Below are positions 15,034 through 21,950 of a DNA stretch of 22,023 nucleotides, in pieces. The notes under the pieces are model-generated. The model did no database searches. It was not told where the DNA came from and saw only the letters and a program-made list of their open reading frames with translations. Numbering within the stretch: the stretch's first letter is position 1; each line of letters starts with the position of its first letter. The stretch comes from Gallispira sp964526435. GTDB taxonomy: Bacteria > Bacillota > Clostridia > Lachnospirales > CAG-274. The stretch is from positions 1-22,023 of the forward strand of contig CAZGIC010000024.1 in assembly GCA_964526435.1 (NCBI GenBank), in the 5' to 3' direction. Made by a program: the position numbers and the translations under genes.

Positions 15034-16323
15034 ATGGATCAGATGTACTGGGATATTGTAATTATGGATGGATTGTGTTTCTTTATATTTGATTATTTTA
15101 TAACAACCTTTGCGGAAAGAAAATTTGGATGGCGTACACTGGCAGGTGCTGTTATTGCAAATTTTTTATTGAGTCTGCTTTTGAACAATAGTTATCTCAT
15201 TGTAGGACTGATATCAAATTTGCTGTGTGCTTTAGGATACTATGCCATTGTAGTGACAGGTTATAAAACTGGATTGTTAAAAGGGCTTCTTATAACAATA
15301 GGGATTTTTCTGGTAACTAATTTTAGTGAAGCTATAATACTTTTGTTTTGTTATATCTGGGATATACAATGGATAGCATGGGATAATACATATTTAAGAA
15401 TAATTCAGCGGTTTATACTGTATGGAGTGTTTTTACTTATTATATTTACAATAAGGTTAGTCAAAAATAAGAAAATTAATAAAATTGGTGTGCTCAGAAA
15501 TATAGAAGGTGTGCATATAGTTTTTTTGATAATTGTATTTGCATGTGTATATATAACTTATTATTTTTTGCTCAATGGATTTTTAAGCGGATATTTAAAT
15601 GGAATGTATGATTTTAAATATTATGAAGAGAGCGGTCTGTGGATAGGTTCTGTTGTGTCATATATATTATTGTTTGCAGCAACTGTATTTCTGCTTAGAG
15701 CATATATAAAAAGAATAAGCAGAATAAATATAATGTCTGAAAGTATGGAAAAACAGAATGATCAGCTTAACAGTTTATATAATCAGTATGTACTTGCCGA
15801 TGCACTCAGGGAAACATGTATAAATAATGTGGACAATATCAAAAATGCTTTTGACAAAGGTGAGGACTTAACAGAGTATTTTAAGGAAAATGTTGACAGT
15901 ATCATAAAATACAAAATAAATATATGCAACAATATGTCTGTCAATGCCGTTATACACAATAAACAGTATAAGTGCAGGGAAAAACAAATTGAATTGGACT
16001 GTGATGTTGAAAGTTATATAGAAACTAAAGTTTCAGATATTGATTTATGCAGTGTGATATTTAATCTTATCGACAATAGTATTGAAGCCTGTGAAATAAA
16101 TAAAAACAGATATGTCAAATTCAGAATGTATACAAGAAAAGGATACCTCGTTATGATAACTGAAAATTATTGCGATGAAAGTAATGTAAATTATAAAAAG
16201 AAAGGTGATCATGGAATAGGAACAAAAATAATTAAAGGTATTGCAGATAAGTATGGAGGAAGTGATGTTATCGAAATAAAGAACAATAAATATATCCATA
16301 TTGTGACTATTAAAAATCAGTAA
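15034..16323 (+). CDS. AgrC-like GHKL sensor kinase with intact ATP site but no phospho-acceptor His
   Basis: A 429-residue membrane protein with six or seven hydrophobic segments in residues 8-225 and a GHKL catalytic domain. The ATP site looks complete: N box FNLIDNSIEAC (343-353, N344 and N348), ENYC (377-380) and G box HGIGTKI (393-399), then KYGG. The H box is lost. LRETCINNV (258-266) aligns with LRHDYKNHI of the preceding kinase, putting E260 in place of the histidine. The only histidine nearby, H308, lies well outside the box. It should bind ATP but cannot autophosphorylate in the normal way. ATG at 15034, one base after the previous stop, with GAGGTGAT as ribosome site inside that gene, so the two are tightly coupled. 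Confidence 0.88.
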   Translation: MDQMYWDIVIMDGLCFFIFDYFITTFAERKFGWRTLAGAVIANFLLSLLLNNSYLIVGLISNLLCALGYYAIVVTGYKTGLLKGLLITIGIFLVTNFSEAIILLFCYIWDIQWIAWDNTYLRIIQRFILYGVFLLIIFTIRLVKNKKINKIGVLRNIEGVHIVFLIIVFACVYITYYFLLNGFLSGYLNGMYDFKYYEESGLWIGSVVSYILLFAATVFLLRAYIKRISRINIMSESMEKQNDQLNSLYNQYVLADALRETCINNVDNIKNAFDKGEDLTEYFKENVDSIIKYKINICNNMSVNAVIHNKQYKCREKQIELDCDVESYIETKVSDIDLCSVIFNLIDNSIEACEINKNRYVKFRMYTRKGYLVMITENYCDESNVNYKKKGDHGIGTKIIKGIADKYGGSDVIEIKNNKYIHIVTIKNQ

Positions 16324-16361
16324 TAAAGTATAATTAAATTATTTGCAGTAAGGTTTTGAAA

Positions 16362-16396
16362 AATGAGTCCTGAAATTCAGGATTCATTTTTTATTT
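16362..16396 (+). terminator. intrinsic terminator of the regulator-kinase operon
   Basis: AATGAGTCCTGAA (16362-16374) and TTCAGGATTCATT (16376-16388) pair with one G-T wobble and lead into a T-rich tail. It lies 38 bases after the second kinase. It separates the operon from the secreted-protein gene, which therefore needs its own promoter. Confidence 0.88.
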
Positions 16397-16481
16397 TAGA
16401 AGTTAAAAATTTATAAAGAGTTGAAAATAGTTTTTTATTAATTGATGGGTTTTAGTAAAGAAGTAAAATTATTGTAAAATG

Positions 16482-16511
16482 TCAATTTTGATTTATTTAT
16501 GTTCAATTTTG
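16482..16511 (+). promoter_or_regulatory. candidate LytTR operator: two 9-bp direct repeats, 12-bp spacer
   Basis: TCAATTTTG occurs at 16482-16490 and again at 16503-16511, start-to-start distance 21 bp (two helical turns). LytTR regulators such as AgrA bind pairs of 9-bp direct repeats with this spacing. The second repeat ends 8 bases before a putative -35. The geometry is what counts; the motif does not match the S. aureus AgrA consensus, and the AT-rich setting makes chance matches easier. Confidence 0.45.
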
Positions 16512-16519
16512 CAAACAGG

Positions 16520-16548
16520 TTGAAATGAAAGATATAAAATAGTATTCT
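16520..16548 (+). promoter_or_regulatory. putative promoter of the secreted stalk/NPCBM protein gene
   Basis: TTGAAA (16520-16525), a 17-bp spacer and TATTCT (16543-16548), about 50 bases before the start codon and directly downstream of the direct repeats. A middling promoter would suit activation by a bound regulator. Confidence 0.42.
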
Positions 16549-16600
16549 TAATATAAACTTAATAAAAATTTAAATTAAAATGAAAGGAAGGCGTGTTTTT

Positions 16601-17275
16601 ATGAAGTTGAATTTTAAATCATTGGCAGCAGGATGTGTTATAGGAGCAATGGCTATGAGTGTTGTTCCGGCTGTGGGTTATGACGGTGTAAGGACAATTC
16701 AGGCAGTTTTCAAGAATATTAAGGTGTGTGTTGACGGCGTTGAAATGACGCTGAGAGATACGGCAGGGCAGGAAGTGGAGCCTTTTATTTATAACGGTAC
16801 TACTTATCTTCCTGTAAGAGCTGTGGGGGAAGCTCTGGGCAAGGAAGTAAGCTATGACGGAAGTACAAGTACTGTGTATATAGGTAAGAGCGGTCAGGTG
16901 AATTATCTGGGACAGCAGGTGACGGCTTATCAGACAGATGGTGCAAAAGAAGAAACTGTTACAATGGGTGGGGAGAATTATTTAAATGGACTAAGCTTTT
17001 ACATTAGTTTTAATCATTATGCATACTATAATCTCAACGGTTTATATACATCAATAAGCGGTGTATATGGTATGGAGGATGGGTCAAGTGAAGATGCAGA
17101 ATATATATTAAGCTTTTATGGTGATGGCAGGCTTATAGATTCAATTACAGTAAAAGGAGGAGAACTGCCCAAAAACTTTGCTGTAAATGTTACAGGAGTG
17201 GCACAGTTAAAAATTGAATCAACTAAATCTGGCAGTAGCGGCAAGGTGTGTTTAGGTAGTGTTGAGTTCAGGTAA
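16601..17275 (+). CDS. secreted protein with copper-amine-oxidase-like stalk domain and NPCBM/NEW2-like domain
   Basis: A 224-residue exported protein. Residues 1-26 form a Sec signal peptide (two lysines, then a hydrophobic stretch ending in PAVG). About residues 32-95 are a stalk domain of the copper amine oxidase N-terminal type, with IKVCVDG, FIYNGTTYLPVRAVGEALG (62-80) and the closing VSYDGSTSTVYIG. About 126-224 resemble the NPCBM/NEW2 carbohydrate-binding fold: NYLNGLSF, YYNLNGLYTSISGVYGMED, ILSFYGDGRLIDSI and the final KVCLGSVEFR. It probably acts at the cell surface on glycans. The start at 16601 is chosen because the in-frame ATG at 16580 lies next to the ribosome site AAAGGAAGG (16583-16591) rather than after it. 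It may be the target of the LytTR regulator upstream. Confidence 0.85.
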   Translation: MKLNFKSLAAGCVIGAMAMSVVPAVGYDGVRTIQAVFKNIKVCVDGVEMTLRDTAGQEVEPFIYNGTTYLPVRAVGEALGKEVSYDGSTSTVYIGKSGQVNYLGQQVTAYQTDGAKEETVTMGGENYLNGLSFYISFNHYAYYNLNGLYTSISGVYGMEDGSSEDAEYILSFYGDGRLIDSITVKGGELPKNFAVNVTGVAQLKIESTKSGSSGKVCLGSVEFR

Positions 17276-17348
17276 TAAGAAATACAGCGGTTGTTTTAGG
17301 AATACAGGGATAATAAAATTGTAAATTTAATAATGGGAGGCGGGGAAA

Positions 17349-17436
17349 CCTCTCAGTCAGCCTACAGCTGACAGCTCCCTGGTTGCATGGGCGAGCAGTA
17401 TTGCGGAGCAATACGACCAGCCCTTAAAAAGGAGCC
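17349..17436 (+). repeat. nested palindromic repeat, long form, copy 2
   Basis: Starts with the hairpin GTCAGC-ctaca-GCTGAC (17356-17372). Outer arms GCTCC (17374-17378) and GGAGC (17431-17435) enclose CTGG/CCAG (17379-17382 with 17417-17420). Inside these, GGGC and GCCC flank an internal loop GAGCA/GACCA and the stem GTATTGC-gga-GCAATAC (17398-17414). This is the most regular copy and defines the family in this window. A small palindrome GGAGC-aaa-GCTCC follows at 17439-17451. Confidence 0.8.
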
Positions 17437-17504
17437 ACGGAGCAAAGCTCCTGAATTGCAGACAATTAATAAATTGGGATCTGTTGCTGTAAGTTGTATA
17501 AAAT

Positions 17505-17521
17505 GGCGAGCAATGCTCGCC
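17505..17521. repeat. small palindrome GGCGAGC-aat-GCTCGCC
   Basis: A perfect 7-bp stem with a 3-base loop, rich in GC against an AT-rich background. It lies just upstream of the short-form repeat. Probably part of the same composite of mobile palindromes. Confidence 0.6.
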
Positions 17522-17530
17522 GCTACAAAA

Positions 17531-17576
17531 AATCCTCAGTCAGCCTACGGCTGACAGCTCCTTTACAAAGGAGCCT
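17531..17576 (+). repeat. short-form palindromic repeat (two hairpins, no inner module)
   Basis: AATCCTCA, then GTCAGCC-TAC-GGCTGAC (17539-17555), then GCTCCTTT/AAAGGAGC (17557-17564 with 17567-17574). It corresponds to copy 2 with the inner GAGCA/GACCA module removed, the two outer arms meeting directly. Similar two-hairpin repeats are known to me from intergenic regions of gut Clostridia, but I cannot name a described family with certainty. Confidence 0.75.
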
Positions 17577-17725
17577 TATAGTAGAGTGTCGGTAAATTGG
17601 AATTTGAAGGGGTGAATCTTTAATTTATTCAAAGCCTTCCATTTAAGGGAGGCAAAGTTAGATGAGAAAGTAGCTGTTGGTAAGGTGTTCGGTAAAATTG
17701 GAATTTGAATGGGAAAGTGGTATGA

Positions 17726-17935
17726 ATTCAAACTACCCTTCGGGCTACCTTGCTTTCGCCTGTTCGGCTTTGCGTTATTCGCTTCGCGAATATCCGCACT
17801 TTGGATGCATAGGCGAGCAGCATTGCAAAGTAATGCGACCAGCCCTCGGCATGCACTCAGCACTTTCGATTTCAGCGAAAGCCAGTCCTTCGGACCGGCC
17901 GATAAGTCTTTCGGTGCAATGCAAGGAGTTTGAAT
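17726..17935 (+). repeat. 210-bp GC-rich composite of hairpins with terminal inverted repeat
   Basis: ATTCAAACT (17726-17734) and AGTTTGAAT (17927-17935) form the ends, and CCTTGC (17748-17753) pairs with GCAAGG (17921-17926) just inside. Within lie short hairpins, several with TTC or TTCG tips: CCCTTCGGG, ATTCGC-TTC-GCGAAT (17777-17791), CTTTCG/CGAAAG (17863-17881) and GTCCTTCGGAC (17885-17895). A third, diverged copy of the inner module GCATTGC-aaa-GTAATGC sits at 17819-17835. No plausible coding region. It may be a non-autonomous mobile element or a transcribed structured RNA. Confidence 0.5.
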
Positions 17936-17943
17936 GTCATTAC

Positions 17944-17969
17944 GTAAAATTCAGCAAGCTGAATTTTAC
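17944..17969. repeat. perfect 12-bp inverted repeat
   Basis: GTAAAATTCAGC (17944-17955) and GCTGAATTTTAC (17958-17969) with only AA between. It directly follows the composite element. No T tract follows, so its role is not clear. Confidence 0.6.
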
Positions 17970-18253
17970 AACAAATTGGAATTTACAGCAGAGGTTTGTA
18001 AAATAAATTATAGTTATATATCTGGGGCAACGAAGGGGAAGAGAAAGTAAAGTATTATTATCTGTTATATGGATGGACAGAAATAAATTTATTTTTGCAG
18101 AGTTAAAAATAAGTGTGTTTCCGGAAACAGGTAATAAAATTAACAATAAATTTGCTTAATAGCTTTTAAAGGGACAAAGTTGGGTAATTTGAAATAAGCT
18201 GATAAAAACGATGTTTGGTGTTGTATCTGCTGTAAACAGGAAATCGGATATTT

Positions 18254-18441
18254 AATAAATTTAGTTACAGATAATGTTCAGACTGTTATTCAGCATATAA
18301 TAAGAACAATAAAGCAGGAGGAGAATATGAAAATAAAAAATGTATATTTATAATTTTTATACTGACAATTATTATTAGTAATTCTTTTATTGTTCAGGCT
18401 TCAAATGATGAGGACATTGCTAATTTATTAAACAATGAAAA
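18254..18441 (+). repeat. left copy of a 188-bp duplicated leader and signal-peptide region
   Basis: Aligns without any gap to 21763-21950 (constant offset 3509), covering the untranslated leader, ribosome site, start codon, A6 run and signal-peptide codons. Differences are scattered substitutions, more numerous in the leader than in the coding part. Beyond 18441 the two copies diverge because the right copy has a deletion. Confidence 0.9.
18296..18301 (+). promoter_or_regulatory. possible -10 element of the stalk-protein gene
   Basis: TATAAT about 25 bases before the start codon. No convincing -35 is seen at the right distance, and the duplicate downstream has TGTAAT here. Weak evidence. 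Confidence 0.22.
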
Positions 18442-19378
18442 CTGGATTTTGGAAAATACTGATTTTGATGAAAATATTAGCGATATAAGTAACGCTGATT
18501 TTTTTGTCAGAGATATGAATGGCGATGGAAATTTGGAAATATACTTATTAATGAGTTCCATAAGAACGCATGCCGGATCAACTAATTATTTAATTTCAAT
18601 AAATGAGGATGGAAATCCTTCTGTTAATAATTTTTTAGGGGATAAGTTTTGGGGATATAATTCCGAAACCGGAATTTTTGCAAATGAACATTTTGGCATG
18701 GGTGTAGAAACTATAGAAGTACATAGACTTAATAAAGATAATACAATAACACTTTTACATGATATAGAGGCTATTCACGGAAATTATATCTATGATGATG
18801 AACAAAAAGCAAATGCCGGTAAAGATGGCAAGTTATATAGTTTAAGTATTGATGATGAGATTGAGTATTTTGACAATGAAGAAATGTTACAAAATAAAAT
18901 TGATTCAGTAATGTCATATTACAATTTTACTATTCCTGCAACTTATAAATTTACAAAAGAAAATTATACAATTGCCATAGAAGATGGAAAAGAAAATATT
19001 ATAAATTATAATTCAGGAAATATTACTGTAATTTTAAATGGCAATAAAATCTCATTTGATGTACAGCCTTATATTGAAAACGGAACGACAATGGTGCCAA
19101 TGAGAGCTATTTTTGAAGCGTTGGGAGCAGAAGTTAATTATGATGCTGAAACAAAGACTATAAGAGCAAGCAAAGGTGATACTATAATTGAGCTTGTTAC
19201 AGGAAGTTCGGAAGTAGTTATCAATGGCGAAAGATATACATTGTCAAATACAGTTGCAAATAAAAACGGAAGTACAATGGTGCTATTAAGGTTTATATCT
19301 GAGGTTCTGGGAGCTGATGTGGATTGGAATGGTGAAACAAAAACTATTGAAATAATTTTAAATACAGATAATATTTAA
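18327..19378 (+). pseudogene. exported stalk-domain protein, start separated from body by a -1 frame change at an A6 run
   Basis: AGGAGGAG precedes ATG at 18327, which opens MKIKNVYL and stops. A one-base slip back at ATA-AAA-AAT gives MKIKN, then CIFIIFILTIIIISNSFIVQA, a textbook signal peptide, and about 350 residues in all. The slip site A-AAA-AAT has the X-XXY-YYZ form of a -1 frameshift heptamer. Residues from about 55 hold DMNGDGNLEIYL, an EF-hand-like calcium-binding motif. The last 115 residues or so are two stretches of copper-amine-oxidase-like stalk domain with TMVPMRAIFEALGAEVNY and STMVLLRFISEVLGADVDW. The body is fully open from 18341 to the TAA, so the gene looks maintained. 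It may be a recent pseudogene, a programmed frameshift or a sequencing error; the identical break in the duplicate speaks against error. Confidence 0.75.
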
Positions 19379-19834
19379 GTAGTTACTTAGAAATGAAAAA
19401 TAAGATTGGTAAAGCATGAGAAAAATATTACAAAGATAGATTTATGCTTTCGGGAGAAAAAAATAAAATCAATACATATTATCAAATAGGAAAATACCTC
19501 AATGTATTGGCATGAATTACGTGGAAGAATTTGGAGGGATGATAAATTTAATTGATGAATTTAATGAAAAATCAATAACTACAGACGCCATATACAAAAT
19601 TTAGAAAAATATTTAGGCAGAGACAGTATTTTACAGTTTATGGTATTCCTAATACTAAAACACAGCATATTGCCAAAATGATAAAATGCAGTAACTGTGG
19701 AGCAATATTAGACGAATATAGGAGTTTTGGTATAGAGTGGCAAACAAATATATAAGACGTGATTAGTGAAGTGTAGATTTTTATGTGTTGTGAATATTGT
19801 TTAATATTTAACAATAGCAAAGGAGTGATTGAAA
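19379..19834. other. 456-base spacer with traces of a decayed gene
   Basis: A frame at 19511-19600 (MNYVEEFGGMINLIDEF and 13 more residues) ends early. Two more frames continue in the same direction, as expected of an old coding sequence with frameshifts. The last of them holds the zinc-knuckle fragment listed separately. No ribosome site fits. The last 20 bases carry the ribosome site of the lipoprotein gene, preceded by an imperfect dyad ATTGTT/AACAAT. Confidence 0.35.
19579..19755 (+). pseudogene. fragment with a zinc-knuckle motif (KCSNCGAIL)
   Basis: An open stretch of 58 codons without a usable start, ending in TAA at 19753-19755. It includes GIPNTKTQHIAKMIKCSNCG, whose CxxC pair looks like half of a zinc ribbon, and ends DEYRSFGIEWQTNI. 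Probably a remnant of a larger gene. The family cannot be named. Confidence 0.25.
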
Positions 19835-21520
19835 ATGTTAAAAAGAATTATGTCGATAATTATTTCAGCGATTTTTATATTCAGTATGACAGCTTGCGGT
19901 GAAAATCAAGATGCAAATGAAGGTGTTAATGATAATGCAGTAAAAGTTTCTTCAAAAGAATTTTCTACAGAATTTTGCCCGGTTTTTGCGGCAGAAGATA
20001 CATTTATTGTTAAAGACGAAACAACCGAACGCTATGGACTGATTGATGGCAAGGGAAAAGAAATTATGCCTTGTGAATTTGGGGATATGTATTATTTGAC
20101 GGTAAATTTACTTTCACCTAAGAGATATGTGGCTGTTCAAGATAAAGGATCATATGGAATTTATGATCTGGATGGTAATGTAATTATAGAGCCTATTTAT
20201 GATGGTATTGTCGAAAATACTGATTATACAGATAGTTTTGTTGTTGAAAATGATGACATATACGGGGTAGTAGATATAACAGGTGCAGAAATTGTGCCCT
20301 TACAATATAGGGCTATAGGGACTTCTCCAAAAGGAATACTGGCAGGATTAAAGTTAGATAATAATAATTACACAGTAGATGTGTACTCTGCAAGTGGCAC
20401 CTTGCAAAATTCATTTCCTATAGATCTGGAGCAGGGCTTATGGTCAAGCTATATGGGAGGTTCAGGTTCAACAAGATTTGAAATTTCATTTAATAATTGG
20501 GGAAGTTCTATTTATATATCTATGGATATTCTCAGCAGACGCTATGAATTGACATATGATTTAAATGGGACAATTCAAAAATTTGGAAGACGTGTTTTTA
20601 AAGATGTCGGAGAAAGCGGTTATTTCTTTTATGTGAATGGTACTAATATGTCTGTAATTAATGGCAAAACAGGAGAAGAAATTGTGTCTACAACCTTATC
20701 TTCTGAACTAACAACAATATCAATAGAATCATTGAAAAAGGATGCTGCTACTGGGAGTATTTTAGGATTTGTAACAGTTTCAACTTATCCAGCCGAAAAA
20801 GCTAATACATCAGGAAATTCACATTATAGGTCAATTAAAAGCGAGTATTATGTTGTTAATATAAGTGAAAATCCAAAGATTACTTTATTGGATAGAGAAT
20901 TATGGCTATCGTCTAGTCACACAAGCCCCTTTTATGAAAATAGTGCATTTTCAGAGGATAAAGATTATAACGTTTACATAGTTAATGGAGATGGTGAAAT
21001 AACAGAGTTTAATGCTCCTTATTCTAATAAACTGGGTCATAAGTTGTTAGAAAATTGTGCTGTATTAAATAATAATGGATATGTATATGTCACAGATAAG
21101 GAGGGAAATACTATCCTCTCTGAAGAGGGATATACAAAGTATCAATTTACAGCTAATAACAGAAGTGACGGACTTATAGCTTTAACCGCTCCTGATGGCT
21201 CTGTCCAGGTAATAGACAGTTATGGTAATGAAATAGTTCCTCTTGGTAATGATTACAGCGTTGCTGCACTTTTTGACAGTGAGGAAGAAGAGTCAGAGGA
21301 ATATTCCATTATCTATGATGCAACAGAAGATAAGTATATTTTTGTAGAGAATGAAAGTCACCATGTTATGGAAACAAATAAGAAAATGGATAGTAAATTT
21401 GCTGAACAACTTTTAAATGGACAAGGTTGGATCATTTGGAATGAATCAGCAAAAACACTATTTGCTGTTGTTCCGAATGAAAATGAGTATCAAGTGTGCA
21501 GTGTGGCTAGTATAGTATAA
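19835..21520 (+). CDS. lipoprotein with WG-repeat-like (beta-propeller-like) repeats
   Basis: A 561-residue putative lipoprotein. MLKRIMSIIISAIFIFSMTAC gives a signal peptide with lipobox MTAC and lipidated C21, followed by an acidic linker. From about residue 62 come repeats such as YGLIDGKGKEIMPCEF, YGIYDLDGNVIIEPIYDGI and YGVVDITGAEIVPLQYRAIG, the pattern of WG (KWG) repeats. Further diverged repeats occur near the end (GYVYVTDKEGNTIL; VQVIDSYGNEIVPL). WG-repeat proteins are often surface-exposed in Firmicutes but the ligand is generally unknown. ATG at 19835 is chosen over TTG at 19829 because AAGGAG (19820-19825) is well spaced only for the ATG. It sits between the two copies of the stalk-protein leader, so it may be part of a duplicated unit. 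Confidence 0.85.
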   Translation: MLKRIMSIIISAIFIFSMTACGENQDANEGVNDNAVKVSSKEFSTEFCPVFAAEDTFIVKDETTERYGLIDGKGKEIMPCEFGDMYYLTVNLLSPKRYVAVQDKGSYGIYDLDGNVIIEPIYDGIVENTDYTDSFVVENDDIYGVVDITGAEIVPLQYRAIGTSPKGILAGLKLDNNNYTVDVYSASGTLQNSFPIDLEQGLWSSYMGGSGSTRFEISFNNWGSSIYISMDILSRRYELTYDLNGTIQKFGRRVFKDVGESGYFFYVNGTNMSVINGKTGEEIVSTTLSSELTTISIESLKKDAATGSILGFVTVSTYPAEKANTSGNSHYRSIKSEYYVVNISENPKITLLDRELWLSSSHTSPFYENSAFSEDKDYNVYIVNGDGEITEFNAPYSNKLGHKLLENCAVLNNNGYVYVTDKEGNTILSEEGYTKYQFTANNRSDGLIALTAPDGSVQVIDSYGNEIVPLGNDYSVAALFDSEEEESEEYSIIYDATEDKYIFVENESHHVMETNKKMDSKFAEQLLNGQGWIIWNESAKTLFAVVPNENEYQVCSVASIV

Positions 21521-21835
21521 TGATTTATAGAAAGTTTTGTGTAGATAAATTATTGAATTAATTGACGTATCTTAAAAAATTCAAAGTAAAAAACAGTTAT
21601 TATATTATTGCATGAAGAAGAAAGAATGGCTAATGCAAGTCAGATTCAAACTAATAAAGAGCAATATAATATTAATATTTTAAAACGAATAATTAATATT
21701 ATGCAAATTAATCAGATGCTTCTTCATGGTTATTGACGTAATCTGATAAGTGCCGGGTATTGAATAAATTCAGTTATAAATAATGTTCAGGATATTATTC
21801 AGGCGTGTAATAAGATTATAAAACAGGAGGAGAAT
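21521..21835. other. 315-base AT-rich spacer
   Basis: No gene is seen. A 9-bp all-AT dyad AATATTAAT/ATTAATATT lies at 21668-21700. From 21763 the sequence is the duplicate of the leader at 18254. No T-tailed terminator is recognised after the lipoprotein gene. Confidence 0.6.
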
Positions 21836-21950
21836 ATGAAAATAAAAAATGTATATTTATAATTTTTATACTGATAATTATTATTAGTAATTCTTTTATT
21901 GTTCAGACTTCAAATGATGAGGACATTGCTAATTTATTAAACAATGAAAA
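21763..21950 (+). repeat. right copy of the 188-bp duplicated leader and signal-peptide region
   Basis: Gap-free match to 18254-18441 at offset 3509, including AGGAGGAGA, the ATG and the A6 run. The leader differs by scattered substitutions, which means the duplication is not very recent or that the copies evolve freely. Confidence 0.9.

Larger units (their letters stand above)
17276..18326. other. 1-kb non-coding spacer packed with palindromic repeats
   Basis: No gene is supportable here: the short open frames run through palindromes, are not preceded by ribosome sites and show no family motif. It contains the separate repeats listed below, three partial direct repeats of AAATTGGAATTT (near 17595, 17696 and 17973), and at the right end the leader that recurs at 21763. 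The middle (about 17735-17925) is much richer in G and C than its surroundings, which suggests inserted elements. Confidence 0.7.

Noticed and set aside
15955..15960. H308 of the second kinase as an alternative phospho-acceptor
   Set aside because: It aligns about 48 residues after the H box, at a position where the first kinase has Gln, so it is not in the dimerisation-helix site.
17576..18146. Four short open frames on both strands in the repeat-rich spacer
   Set aside because: They run through palindromes, overlap each other, lack ribosome sites and have no recognisable protein pattern.
17276..18326. CRISPR array
   Set aside because: The repeats differ in length and sequence, are spaced irregularly and are internal palindromes. 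There are no equal spacers and no cas genes.
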